DNA of 64,000 bases from Coriobacteriaceae bacterium. Its GTDB lineage: Bacteria > Actinomycetota > Coriobacteriia > Coriobacteriales > Coriobacteriaceae. The position numbers and the translations under genes are program-made. The notes below the pieces were generated by a model. It did no database searches. It saw only the letters and a program-made list of their open reading frames with translations, and was not told the origin of the DNA. The stretch spans positions 1 through 64,000 of the forward strand of contig CABIWB010000008.1 of the NCBI GenBank assembly GCA_902362275.1. Reading direction: 5' to 3'. Shown one piece after another: positions 15,405 through 24,409 of this stretch (positions are counted from its first letter, which is position 1; each line of letters begins with the position of its first letter).

Positions 15405-16916
15405 CTAGTAGCTATCGTACGAATTGTCGGTAGAATCGGTGGGTGTCTGACCGTCAGTTGCGGTATCGGCGCCATCCGTGGACTGGGCATCGGTACCGTC
15501 GGTGGTATCGGTACCATCGGTGGTGTCGGTACCATCAGAACTTTCACCATTCTCGGAATCAGACGTCTCCTTCTTGGGAACGGTGATCGTCACGCGCGCC
15601 ACGCCCGAGGTCTTGGTATCGTAACGGACCTTTTCACCGTTCTTGGTAACGGTGACATCGGAAGGCTTGGACGTGGTGATCTCGATCGAGGACTCGGGCG
15701 TATACTCCTGCTCAAAGGGGCCAGTCGCCTGGGCGCCATAGACCGACTTGCCGTCGACCTTGACCTCAATCCACGCGGTCTTTCCCTTGGCAACGGAGAC
15801 CTTGACCTTCGTGACCTCGCTCTCTTCCTTCTTGGCCGTCGTCTTGGTAGCGTCCGAATCAGTCGACTCATCCGTCGCCTCATCGGTGTCTTCGTCCTCG
15901 TCGACCGTTTCGGTCTTCTTAGAAGACTTCTTAGTCGTCGTCTTGGTGGCAGCGGGCGTCTCGGGCGTGGTCTCGGGCGTCGAAGATGCGCAGCCGCGCA
16001 GAAGCACCACGATGAGCACAATCAGCAGCAATGCCACGGCGCCGATGCCGGCGTAGACGATACGCGGATCGAGCCCGTTGTTTTGAGGAGTACGGGATCC
16101 GCCGCGTCCACGACCGGAACTGCTGCGGCCGCCTCCCTGAGGCATACGACCGCGATTGCTATCGGAACGGCCGCGATAGCCGCCCTGGCCCTGAAGGCTG
16201 CGCTGACCCGAGCGGGGCGCAAGTTCACCGCGGCCTTGATAGCCACGCTGGCCCGAACGCGGAGCCGAAGAGCGCTGGTCATACGGCTGTGATTGAGAGC
16301 GAAGACGCGGCGTCACCTGCGTGGCATCGGCGTCCGCATAGCCACCGCGAGAGCGTCCGGTAGAGACACCACGGCAACCGCGATCGGAATAGCCGCCGTC
16401 GCCGTAGCCGGCACGAGGGTCACGCGCCACGCCACGGGCAGCGGGAAGTGCGCGGTCCTCGGGCATCGGCGTACTGCGGAACCGGTCACGCTGCAAGCGA
16501 ATCTCCTCGCCCGAACCCGTCTCGGTAATATAACCGGCCTGCTGAGGACGCTGTCCATAGCGGGTCGAACGACCGCCCTGAACCATCAGAAAACGCCCGT
16601 TATCGACCGAGGAACGCGAATTAACGTAGCCGGCGGCGTCCTGAAAACGACCGCCCTGCTGCGACGTCTCGCGTTCGTATGCCATCAGGTCGTCAAAGTA
16701 GGCATTGACGACCTCGCGCGGATTGAGGCCCAAAAAGCGAGCATAGCTCGAAATCATGCCCTGCGCATAGCCGCGCGGCGGCATCGAAGCAAAGTTACCG
16801 GTCTCGAAAAACTCGATGATCTGCGGCCTGATTTTGATGGTGTTGGCGACCTGCTGAATGGAAAGGCCCATTCGGCGACGCTGCTCGAGCAGCATATCAC
16901 CAAAGCGTGCAGCCAT
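15405..16916 (-). CDS. RodZ-like helix-turn-helix membrane protein with repetitive linkers
   Basis: The 503-residue protein has an N-terminal Xre-type helix-turn-helix (HTH_25, about 5-75), a long Arg/Gly/Ser/Gln-rich low-complexity region (about 90-265), one membrane helix (about 273-297, followed by RGC), a Thr/Lys/Glu/Asp-rich stalk, a DUF4115-like beta domain (about 365-450), and a C-terminal tail of TDGTDT repeats. This is the RodZ plan; RodZ links cell-shape machinery to the membrane. MreB is not seen in the window, so the partner is unknown. The start overlaps the ftsK stop (TGATG), which ties its expression to the division translocase. Confidence 0.8.
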   Translation of the reverse strand: MAARFGDMLLEQRRRMGLSIQQVANTIKIRPQIIEFFETGNFASMPPRGYAQGMISSYARFLGLNPREVVNAYFDDLMAYERETSQQGGRFQDAAGYVNSRSSVDNGRFLMVQGGRSTRYGQRPQQAGYITETGSGEEIRLQRDRFRSTPMPEDRALPAARGVARDPRAGYGDGGYSDRGCRGVSTGRSRGGYADADATQVTPRLRSQSQPYDQRSSAPRSGQRGYQGRGELAPRSGQRSLQGQGGYRGRSDSNRGRMPQGGGRSSSGRGRGGSRTPQNNGLDPRIVYAGIGAVALLLIVLIVVLLRGCASSTPETTPETPAATKTTTKKSSKKTETVDEDEDTDEATDESTDSDATKTTAKKEESEVTKVKVSVAKGKTAWIEVKVDGKSVYGAQATGPFEQEYTPESSIEITTSKPSDVTVTKNGEKVRYDTKTSGVARVTITVPKKETSDSENGESSDGTDTTDGTDTTDGTDAQSTDGADTATDGQTPTDSTDNSYDSY

Positions 16917-19693
16917 CAGAATCCTCCAAACTCACGATCTTCACGTGCCATCTCGGCGTCGACAGATTTCAGCGCGGCAAGACCCTCTTCGTCTAGGAGA
17001 ACCTCACGCGGCTTGGAACCGTCAGGCGGACCAACGACACCCTTTTCTTCCAGCATATCCATAATACGCCCGGCACGCGCATAGCCAACCTTCAGACGGC
17101 GTTGCAGGCCAGATGTGGAGCCCAGCTGCGATTCCACCACAATATGGGCGGCTTCCCAAATGAGCGGGTCGTCGTCCTGCGGCTCGGCGACTCCGGTGCG
17201 GACAATGCCGCCACCCGCCATGGACATCGAAGCGGGCGCCACGGCAGACAGGATCTCCTCGTGGTAGTCAGGCTCACTCTGCGACTTGACGAACTCGACA
17301 ATCTCGTTGATTTCGTCGTCCGAGACAAAGCAGCCCTGGATACGGCGAGGCTTGCCCCAGTCGACCTTGGAGAACAGCATGTCGCCCAAACCGGTGAGCT
17401 TTTCGGCACCCATCTGGTCGATGATGACGCGCGAGTCGATGCCCGTGGCGACATTAAAGGCGATGCGGTTGGTGATGTTGGCCTTGATAAGGCCCGTCAC
17501 TACGTTGGAACTGGGGCGCTGCGTGGCCACGATAAGATGAATGCCGGCGGCACGGCCCAGCTGCGCAATACGCACAATCGAGGCCTCGACATCCTTACCG
17601 GCGACCATCATCAGGTCCGAGAGCTCGTCAATGATGATGACCAGGTAGGGCATCTTTTGCGGCGGGTTGTCGTAATGCTCAAACTCGCCGGCGGCCTGCT
17701 TTTCGTTGTAGGTCGAGATCTTACGCACGTTGAGACGCTCGAAGACCTTCAGGCGACGCTCCATCTCGGACACGGCCCATTGCAGAGCGCTCGCGGCCTG
17801 CTTGGGCTCGGTCACCACGGGCACATAGAGATGCGGCAAACCGTTATAGCCCGCAAGCTCGACGCGCTTGGGGTCGACCATGATCAGGCGAACGTCCTCG
17901 GGAAGCGCGCGCATGAGCAGGGTCGTGATGATGGAGTTGATCATCACCGACTTACCAGAACCGGTCGTGCCGGCGATCAGCAGGTGGGGCATCTTGGCAA
18001 GGTCGGCGACGACCGGCGTGCCCTCGGCATCTCGACCGATGGCCAGCTCGAGCGGACCGCCCTTCACATAGGGAAGCACGTCGCCCAGGTTGACGTTCTG
18101 GCGCTTGCGATTGGGGATCTCGATACCCACAAGCGAGGTACCGGGGATCGGGGCAAAGATGCGCACCGACTGAGCAGCGAGCGAAAGCGCGATATCGTCC
18201 TCGAGGCTCGAAATCTTGCTCACGCGCTCGCCCTCGCCAGGTTGCAGCTTAAAGGTCGTCACCGTGGGGCCGGCGATCCAGCCGACCACGCGGGCACTGC
18301 GGCCAAACTCAAGCAAGGTGGATTGCAGTGACTCGGCAGTCTGTTCCAGCTCCTTGTCAGATGACGCGGAGGACGCCGACTGCGGGTTGGCGTGCAGGAT
18401 CTCGAGCGGCGGAAGCTTGAAGCCGTCCTCTTCTTCGCCCTCGTTATCCGCGGGGGCATTGACCGCTCCCCCATCGCTAGGAGTAGGCGCCTCGGCAGCG
18501 CCCGCGACAGCCGTATCGGCAACCTTGGGATGCTTCAAGAAGTCGGGAATCTGAGGTGTTGCCGAGACAGGATTCACGGCAAACGGCGGCTCGGACTCGT
18601 CGATCTTATCGGGGTCGTCTTCCATCGAAAGCTGACCGGTTACCTGGTCGCGTTTTGCATGGCGACGCGGCAGCAAAGTTGTCTTTGCGGTCTCAATCGG
18701 AGCCTCGTCGTCCTCGTCATCGCCCTCGGTGAGCTCAATCTCGCTATCGGACCAAGACGGGTCAGGCTCACTCGTATTGAGATTAGGCGCAGCCTTGCCC
18801 TTCTTGGCATGGCGGCGCGGCAACAGCGTCGTCTTAGCGCGCTCAGCTTCCACGGCATCGGACACGTCGACAAACGGATCCTCGTCCTCGTCGTCATCGT
18901 CCAAAACCGGGTCCGCATCGTTGCCCATGACCGTGGTCACGGCAGCATCGGAGCCCTTTTGACGAAGAATGCTCAGGTGCGGACGGGCAACGCCGGGCAC
19001 CGACAGGGCTTCGTCGTCACCCCACGGGCTCGCGTTAACATCGGCACGACGGCGCTCGGCAAAATCGGCCGCGCGGTCGCGGGCAGAGCGCAGCACGCCA
19101 CCCACCGAAAAGCCGATGATGACCAAGCCCACGACGACAAGGCCCAACAGGACTACCATCGCGATAGGCTTACCCAGGGCATTCTGCAGCGCACTCGCAA
19201 TAAACGCACCGATGTAGCCACCCGAGGCGGACAAATTTTGCGGCGTGAACATAAGGTCACACGAGACACTCGTACCCGGCACCATCAGCGAAAGAATGGA
19301 GACGACGGCGATAAAGACCACGGCGCCGCCCGCAACAGAGCGCACGTTGAGCGGCGAGTCCTCGCCTAAAAAGAGCGTGGCGGCAAACAGCAAAATGACG
19401 ATCGGCAGCACGTAGGCGCCCAGGCCAAAGCCCAGGTGGTAAAAACCGGCAACAGCAGCCGTCACGGGCGCTGTTGCCGGAGAAATCACGGCAATAAAGG
19501 ACGCAATCGCCAAAACGGCAATGACCACGCCGGCGATATCGCGATTGGCCGAGGGCTCCACCAAGGGCTCAAAATCGTCGAAGTCCGCCTCGTGGCCCTT
19601 ATTGGCACGCAGATGGGAACCGGCACCCTTAGCAGATGCCGGTTGGTTATTGGCCTTATTGCCTTTGGCGTTTTGTGCAGATCCGCGCGCCAA
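16916..19693 (-). CDS. ftsK: DNA translocase FtsK/SpoIIIE
   Basis: FtsK pumps chromosome ends through the closing septum. The 925-residue protein has four or so N-terminal membrane helices (about 53-200), an acidic linker (about 215-430), the FtsK motor with Walker A GTTGSGKS (about 574-581) and Walker B-like LVIIIDELSDLM, and a C-terminal gamma winged-helix domain that would read KOPS-type sites. The linker holds two copies of AKTTLLPRRHAK (about residues 286-297 and 335-346). The start is TTG at 19693, decided by GGAGG 6 bp upstream. It comes 1 bp after the rnjA stop. Confidence 0.95.
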   Translation of the reverse strand: MARGSAQNAKGNKANNQPASAKGAGSHLRANKGHEADFDDFEPLVEPSANRDIAGVVIAVLAIASFIAVISPATAPVTAAVAGFYHLGFGLGAYVLPIVILLFAATLFLGEDSPLNVRSVAGGAVVFIAVVSILSLMVPGTSVSCDLMFTPQNLSASGGYIGAFIASALQNALGKPIAMVVLLGLVVVGLVIIGFSVGGVLRSARDRAADFAERRRADVNASPWGDDEALSVPGVARPHLSILRQKGSDAAVTTVMGNDADPVLDDDDEDEDPFVDVSDAVEAERAKTTLLPRRHAKKGKAAPNLNTSEPDPSWSDSEIELTEGDDEDDEAPIETAKTTLLPRRHAKRDQVTGQLSMEDDPDKIDESEPPFAVNPVSATPQIPDFLKHPKVADTAVAGAAEAPTPSDGGAVNAPADNEGEEEDGFKLPPLEILHANPQSASSASSDKELEQTAESLQSTLLEFGRSARVVGWIAGPTVTTFKLQPGEGERVSKISSLEDDIALSLAAQSVRIFAPIPGTSLVGIEIPNRKRQNVNLGDVLPYVKGGPLELAIGRDAEGTPVVADLAKMPHLLIAGTTGSGKSVMINSIITTLLMRALPEDVRLIMVDPKRVELAGYNGLPHLYVPVVTEPKQAASALQWAVSEMERRLKVFERLNVRKISTYNEKQAAGEFEHYDNPPQKMPYLVIIIDELSDLMMVAGKDVEASIVRIAQLGRAAGIHLIVATQRPSSNVVTGLIKANITNRIAFNVATGIDSRVIIDQMGAEKLTGLGDMLFSKVDWGKPRRIQGCFVSDDEINEIVEFVKSQSEPDYHEEILSAVAPASMSMAGGGIVRTGVAEPQDDDPLIWEAAHIVVESQLGSTSGLQRRLKVGYARAGRIMDMLEEKGVVGPPDGSKPREVLLDEEGLAALKSVDAEMAREDREFGGF

Positions 19694-19694
19694 A

Positions 19695-21365
19695 CTAAAC
19701 CTCCATGACGACCGGGATGATCATCGGACGGGTGCGCGTACGGCTCCAGATAAAGTTAGAGAGCGAATCGCGCACGGCCTTGCGAATGGCATCGGAACCG
19801 CTGCTCGTAAAGCTAAACTTGCCCTTCTCGATCGTCTTCATAATGGACGCGGAGGCATCCTCGGAGAACTGGTCGTCGATGGCAAACGAGACGCCGCGGC
19901 CCGAGAACTCGATGGCCTCGATCTTCTTGTGCTTGAGCGAGACGATGGCAACAGCGGTAACCATACCGTCGTTGGCGAGCTTCTGACGATCGCGCAGGAC
20001 GATGGGGTCGGTATCGCCGATACGCAGGCCGTCGACGTAGACGACGCCGGACTCGACGGGCGTACCGCGTTTGACGATACCGCCGCGCATCTCGAGCGTG
20101 TCGCCGTTATCGAGGATAAAGATGTGATCATCCTTGATGCCCATCTTACGAGCAAGCTGGGCATGGGCACGCAGATGCACGGCCTCGCCGTGAACCGGCA
20201 TAAAGTAGGTGGGCTTGGCCATGGCCATCAGTAGCTTGAGTTCCTCCTGGCTACCGTGACCGGAGACGTGAACGAGAGCGCGGTTCTTATCCCACACGTC
20301 GCAGCCGAGCTTGGCTAGGCTGTTGACGACCTGCTGGACGGCTTTCTCGTTACCGGGGACCGGCGTTGCCGAGAGGATAACGGTATCGCCCTCGTGGATG
20401 GAGAGCGTCTTGTGCTCTCCGTTGGCCATGCGGGACAGGGCCGACAGCGGCTCGCCCTGCGAACCGGTGCACATGACGACGATCTTGTCGTCGGGCAGGT
20501 TATCGATATCGAAGGCATCGATGATATCGGCATCGTCGATGTTGAGGTAGCCCAGTTCACGCGCCACGCGGGTGTTCGTGAGCATGGAGCGACCGGTCAC
20601 AACGACCTTACGGCCGCACTTGCGGGCGGCATCGCAGATCTGCTGCAGGCGATGGATATGGCTCGAGAACGACGCGACGAACACGCGACCCGGGGCGTTC
20701 TTGATAGCGTGCAGCAAGTTGGGACCAACCTCGGCCTCGGACTTGGTAAAGCCGGGAACCGTGGCGTTGGTGGAGTCGGACAGCAGCAGGTCGATACCCT
20801 GCTTGGCAAAGCGGCTGATAGCGGCATAGTCGGGCGTAACGCCGTCGATGGGCGTCTGGTCGAGCTTAAAGTCGCCGGTGTGCATAACGGTGCCCTGGTT
20901 AGTGCGAATGAACACGCCCAGAGCGCCGGGGATGGAGTGCGTCATCGAGAAGAAGTCGAGCGAGATGCCACCGAGATTGACATGGCTTCCGCCCTTGACC
21001 TCGCGGAACTTGGGCGCGCGGATTCGGAACTCAGAGAGCTTGCCCTCGATAAAGCCAAGCGTCAGCTTGCTCGAGAAGATGGGCACCTTGTTGTTGAGGT
21101 CCTGCAGTAGATACGGAAGCGAACCGGTGTGGTCCTCGTGGCCGTGGGTGACGACGATACCGCGGAGCTTCTCCTCGTTTTCAAGAACGTAGGTGTAGTC
21201 AGGAAGCACCAGGTCGATACCGGGCTGGGAGTCGTCGGGGAACATGAGGCCAGCGTCGACGAGCACCATGTCGTCGCCGCACTCGAAGACCGTCATGTTC
21301 TTGCCGATGCCGTCAAGGCCGCCGAGCGGAATGATCTTCAAGGGAGATGATTTTTTAGCTGCCAT
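19695..21365 (-). CDS. rnj: ribonuclease J
   Basis: RNase J is a metallo-beta-lactamase/beta-CASP nuclease with 5'-to-3' exonuclease and endonuclease activity, used in mRNA decay and rRNA maturation. The 556-residue protein shows the metal-binding motif HGHEDH (about 76-81), the beta-CASP motifs and the C-terminal domain. Length is typical (about 555). Only one copy is in the window. It heads the rnj-ftsK-rodZ-yajQ-rimO-pgsA-cinA unit. The 650 bp upstream contain the two nested palindromes. Confidence 0.96.
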   Translation of the reverse strand: MAAKKSSPLKIIPLGGLDGIGKNMTVFECGDDMVLVDAGLMFPDDSQPGIDLVLPDYTYVLENEEKLRGIVVTHGHEDHTGSLPYLLQDLNNKVPIFSSKLTLGFIEGKLSEFRIRAPKFREVKGGSHVNLGGISLDFFSMTHSIPGALGVFIRTNQGTVMHTGDFKLDQTPIDGVTPDYAAISRFAKQGIDLLLSDSTNATVPGFTKSEAEVGPNLLHAIKNAPGRVFVASFSSHIHRLQQICDAARKCGRKVVVTGRSMLTNTRVARELGYLNIDDADIIDAFDIDNLPDDKIVVMCTGSQGEPLSALSRMANGEHKTLSIHEGDTVILSATPVPGNEKAVQQVVNSLAKLGCDVWDKNRALVHVSGHGSQEELKLLMAMAKPTYFMPVHGEAVHLRAHAQLARKMGIKDDHIFILDNGDTLEMRGGIVKRGTPVESGVVYVDGLRIGDTDPIVLRDRQKLANDGMVTAVAIVSLKHKKIEAIEFSGRGVSFAIDDQFSEDASASIMKTIEKGKFSFTSSGSDAIRKAVRDSLSNFIWSRTRTRPMIIPVVMEV

Positions 21366-21553
21366 AGGTTAGTGTGGTTTCCTTTCTTCGAAACGGGTCT
21401 GGAACAACCGACGGGGCGCTTCTGGCAAACCGACCGCCGGGAACGTACAAACATGCATCACAGAGTCGATGCAATAACCACAGTATGATACCCATTTGCA
21501 CAACAACAGACCACCCATGCATCAAAGCCCCATCTGAACCTGTGTATCCCGCC
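21366..21553. other. upstream region of rnj, no gene seen
   Basis: This stretch leads from the palindromes to the rnj start. It holds AAAGGA about 15 bp before the ATG as a poor ribosome binding site, but no reading frame with protein-like composition on either strand. A promoter for rnj should lie here, but I cannot pick one with confidence. Confidence 0.4.
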
Positions 21554-21694
21554 GGTCAGGGCTCAGCGGCCCCGGCACGGGCTAAGTTTCCTGCTCTACA
21601 GTCCTGCTCACGACGGAGGCCACATTAAGTGGCCTCCTGTTCGTGCGGAACTCGCGATAAACTTAGCCCGTGCCGGGGCCGCTGAGCCCTGACC
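21554..21694. repeat. nested palindromic element A
   Basis: Two 36-bp arms (21554-21589 and 21659-21694) are perfect reverse complements. They enclose a 69-nt core that contains its own hairpin GGAGGCCAC-ATTAA-GTGGCCTCC, flanked by the linkers CCTGCTCTACAGTCCTGC and GCGGAACTCGCGAT. The core matches that of element B (21819-21967) in inverted orientation, while the arms are unrelated in sequence to those of B apart from the inner AAGTTT. Confidence 0.92.
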
Positions 21695-21818
21695 TGCCAA
21701 TATGAGATAGGTTTATTTTGGTAGGTTTTATCAGGGGAAATACTGCTGTGTCTATCTACTGATCTGAAATCTGACTACTGAATAGACTGTCTAACTAAAT
21801 AGCGAGCGACACTAACCA

Positions 21819-21967
21819 GCCCTTTTGCTTGCGCCCGGGAGGGCCGCATATGAAGTTTATCGCGAGTTCCGCACGCAAAGGAAAGCACTTAATGTGCTTT
21901 CCGTCTTGCGCAGGACTGTAGAGCAGGAAACTTCATATGCGGCCCTCCCGGGCGCAAGCAAAAGGGC
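21819..21967. repeat. nested palindromic element B
   Basis: Two 40-bp arms (21819-21858 and 21928-21967) are perfect reverse complements around a 69-nt core. In the minus-strand sense the core has the same linkers as element A, but the inner stem reads GGAAAGCAC-ATTAA-GTGCTTTCC: three base pairs differ from A and all three are compensated. The distal 6 bp overlap the stem of the pnp terminator. The 124 bp between A and B hold no gene that I can see. Confidence 0.92.
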
Positions 21968-21990
21968 GACCCCTGTACGGAGTCGCCCTT
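21962..21990 (-). terminator. pnp terminator
   Basis: AAGGGCGAC and GTCGCCCTT form a stem just downstream of pnp, followed on the minus strand by TTGCTT. Its 3' arm is shared with the outer arm of palindrome B. Confidence 0.75.
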
Positions 21991-22013
21991 GTTGAGCTGC
22001 TTATGTGTAGCTA

Positions 22014-24260
22014 TTACTCGGCGTCGTGGTGACGGCGGGGCTTGCGGCCTCCGTTGTCGCCGGGACGGCGCGGGCGATCACTGCGCTCGGAGCGCTCGCG
22101 ACGCGGACGCTCACGGCGCTGGAAGTGCTCGCCGTCGCCCTCGGAGGCACCCTCGGCACGAGCCGGGGCCTCGGGCTTGTCCAGACGATCGAGCGAGATC
22201 TTGCCGCGATCGTCGACCTCGATGACGACGACCTTGACCTCGTCGCCCACATTGAGAACGTCCTCGACCTTCTCCACGCGGCCCTTGGCAACGCGGGAGA
22301 TGTGCAGCAGGCCATCCTTACCGGGCAGCAGGTTCACAAAGGCGCCGAAGGGCTGGATGGAGACCACGCGACCCGTGTACTCCTCGCCCGGCTCGGGAAC
22401 CTTGATGATGAGCTTGATACGCTCGACGGCCTGGTCGACGGACTCGCCGGTGCCGCCGACAAAGACGGTGCCGTCCTCCTGGATGTCGACCGAGGCGCCG
22501 GTCTCGTCCTGGATACCGCGGATGACCTTACCGCCGGAACCGATGACGTCGCGGATCTTGTCGGTCGGAACCTGGATGGAAACGATGCGCGGAGCGGTGC
22601 TGCGCGTGGTGTGGCGCGGCTCGGGAATCACATCGAGCATCTTCTGCAGGATGAAGGCGCGACCCTCCTTGGCCTGTTGCAGAGCGCGGGCCAGGATGTC
22701 GAAAGTGAGGCCGGTGGCCTTGTTGTCCATCTGCAGGGCGGTGATGCCCTCGGTGGTGCCGGTGACCTTAAAGTCCATGTCGCCCAGGAAGTCCTCGAGA
22801 CCCTGGATGTCGGACAGGACCACGGTCTTGCCCTCCTCCTGGATCAGGCCCATGGCGATACCGGAGACCGGGCGCTTAATGGGCACGCCGCCGTCCATAA
22901 GGGCGAGCGTAGAGCCGCAGGTCGAAGCCATCGAAGAGGAGCCGTTGGACTCCATGACCTCGGAGACCACGCGGATGGCGTAGGGGAACTCGTTCTCGTC
23001 GGGGAGCACCGGAAGCAGAGCGCGCTCGGCTAGATTGCCGTGGCCGATCTCGCGGCGCTTGGGGCTGCCCATGCGGCCGGTCTCACCGGTGCAAAACGGC
23101 GGGAAGTTGTAGTGGTGCATGTAGCGTTTGCCCTCGGTGGGCTCGATGGTATCCAGACGCTGGCCCTCGTTGAGCATGCCGAGCGACAGGACGGAAAGCA
23201 CCTGGGTCTGGCCGCGCTGGAACAGGCCGGAGCCGTGAACGAGCGGCAGGTAGTTGTCCTTCACCATGATGGGACGGATCTCATCGGCGGCACGACCGTC
23301 GACGCGCTCGCCGGTCTCAACGACCATGGTGCGCATGGCCTTCTTCTCGAGCTTCTTGAGCGCCACGCGGATCTCGCGTTCCCAAGCGGCCTGCTCCTCC
23401 TCGGTGAACTCGGCGCGGATGGACTCCTTCAGAGCCTCGACCTTACCGATACGGGAGAGCTTGTCGGCGTCGCGAAGGGCGGCTGCCATCTCGTCGTAGT
23501 GGGCGAAGATGCGCTCCTGGACCTCCTCGACGGGCTGGTCGAGCGGGTACTCCTTCTTGACGATGGGGCCGTTGACCTGCTCCCACTCGGCGACAAACTC
23601 GTCCTGAGCCTGGCAGAAAGCTGCAAGGGCCTCCTGGCCAAACTTCATGGCGGCGAGCATGTCGTCCTCGGAGATCTCCTCGGCGCCGGCCTCGACCATC
23701 GAGATGAAGTCGGCGGATCCGCCCAGCTCCAGGTCCAGATCGGAGTTCTCGCGCTCCTCGTAGGTGGGGTTGACGATAAACTCGCCGGTCTCCACGTTAC
23801 GGCCGATGCGCACGCAGGCAAGCGGGCCCTCGAAGGGCACGCCGCCGAGCGTCATGGCCAGGGAAGCACCCATAACGTTGATGACGTCGAAGGGGTTGAC
23901 CTGGTCGGCGACAAGCGAGGTAGCGACGATGTGCACCTCGTTGCGGAAGCCGTCCGGGAAGCTCGGCCGAATCGGACGGTCGATCATGCGCGCGGTGAGC
24001 GTGGCCTTCTCGCTGGGACGGCCCTCACGCTTGAGGTAGCCACCCGGAATGCGGCCGGCGGCGTACATCTTCTCGTTGAAGTCGACGGTCAGCGGGAAGA
24101 AGTCGTAGTTCTTACGCTCCTTGGAGACGACCACGGTGTCGAGCATCGTGGTGTCGCCCTGCTTGACCAGGCAGGCGCCGGTGGCCTGCTTGGCAAGCTC
24201 GCCCGACTCAAAGGTGTAGGTCTTGCCGTACAGCTCAAAGGTCTTGGATACGAGTGTCAT
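22014..24260 (-). CDS. pnp: polyribonucleotide nucleotidyltransferase (PNPase)
   Basis: PNPase degrades RNA 3'-to-5' by phosphorolysis and can also add tails. The 748-residue protein has two RNase PH domains joined by an alpha-helical domain, then a KH domain with RDVIGSGGKVIRGI (about 566-579) and an S1 domain (EYTGRVVSIQPFGAFVNL, about 630-647). It ends in a tail rich in Arg, Glu and Asp that is not conserved in the family. GGAGAA precedes the ATG. rpsO lies directly upstream, as in many bacteria, but with a terminator between them. Confidence 0.97.
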   Translation of the reverse strand: MTLVSKTFELYGKTYTFESGELAKQATGACLVKQGDTTMLDTVVVSKERKNYDFFPLTVDFNEKMYAAGRIPGGYLKREGRPSEKATLTARMIDRPIRPSFPDGFRNEVHIVATSLVADQVNPFDVINVMGASLAMTLGGVPFEGPLACVRIGRNVETGEFIVNPTYEERENSDLDLELGGSADFISMVEAGAEEISEDDMLAAMKFGQEALAAFCQAQDEFVAEWEQVNGPIVKKEYPLDQPVEEVQERIFAHYDEMAAALRDADKLSRIGKVEALKESIRAEFTEEEQAAWEREIRVALKKLEKKAMRTMVVETGERVDGRAADEIRPIMVKDNYLPLVHGSGLFQRGQTQVLSVLSLGMLNEGQRLDTIEPTEGKRYMHHYNFPPFCTGETGRMGSPKRREIGHGNLAERALLPVLPDENEFPYAIRVVSEVMESNGSSSMASTCGSTLALMDGGVPIKRPVSGIAMGLIQEEGKTVVLSDIQGLEDFLGDMDFKVTGTTEGITALQMDNKATGLTFDILARALQQAKEGRAFILQKMLDVIPEPRHTTRSTAPRIVSIQVPTDKIRDVIGSGGKVIRGIQDETGASVDIQEDGTVFVGGTGESVDQAVERIKLIIKVPEPGEEYTGRVVSIQPFGAFVNLLPGKDGLLHISRVAKGRVEKVEDVLNVGDEVKVVVIEVDDRGKISLDRLDKPEAPARAEGASEGDGEHFQRRERPRRERSERSDRPRRPGDNGGRKPRRHHDAE

Positions 24261-24273
24261 TGTTCTCCTTTAC

Positions 24274-24345
24274 CCCACAGGCCCCTTGCCTGCGGGCTTC
24301 TCATGTGACGCAGGCCCCCTGCCCCCGCCACGCTTCAGAGCGTGA
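24274..24345 (-). promoter_or_regulatory. pnp leader with mutually exclusive hairpins
   Basis: In the pnp leader GCCTGCG/CGCAGGC (24288-24294 with 24309-24315) can form one stem. The segment 24288-24296 can instead pair with 24274-24282 (CCCACAGGC on the plus strand), which is close to the ribosome binding site. A third hairpin CACGCT/AGCGTG lies at 24330-24345. This resembles a switch for pnp expression; PNPase is known to control its own leader in other bacteria. Confidence 0.5.
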
Positions 24346-24363
24346 TTGTTCACGCCCTTACAC

Positions 24364-24395
24364 AAAAAGAGCGCCCCGCTGCGCAGGACGCTCTT
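24364..24395 (-). terminator. rpsO terminator
   Basis: AAGAGCG-rich arms pair (24367-24395) and are followed by TTTTTG on the minus strand, a standard intrinsic terminator 15 bp after the rpsO stop. Confidence 0.85.
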
Positions 24396-24409
24396 AGCAT
24401 GTACAAATC

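Noticed and set aside
13381..15408. 675-codon plus-strand frame opposite rimO and yajQ
   Set aside because: Antisense of well-supported genes; composition is that of a reverse-complement shadow.
15421..15540. Short direct repeats as a CRISPR candidate
   Set aside because: The repeats encode the TDGTDT tail of the RodZ-like protein and have no spacers or cas genes.
21374..21628. 84-codon plus-strand frame upstream of rnj
   Set aside because: It runs into the left arm of palindrome A, lacks a ribosome binding site and looks like chance.
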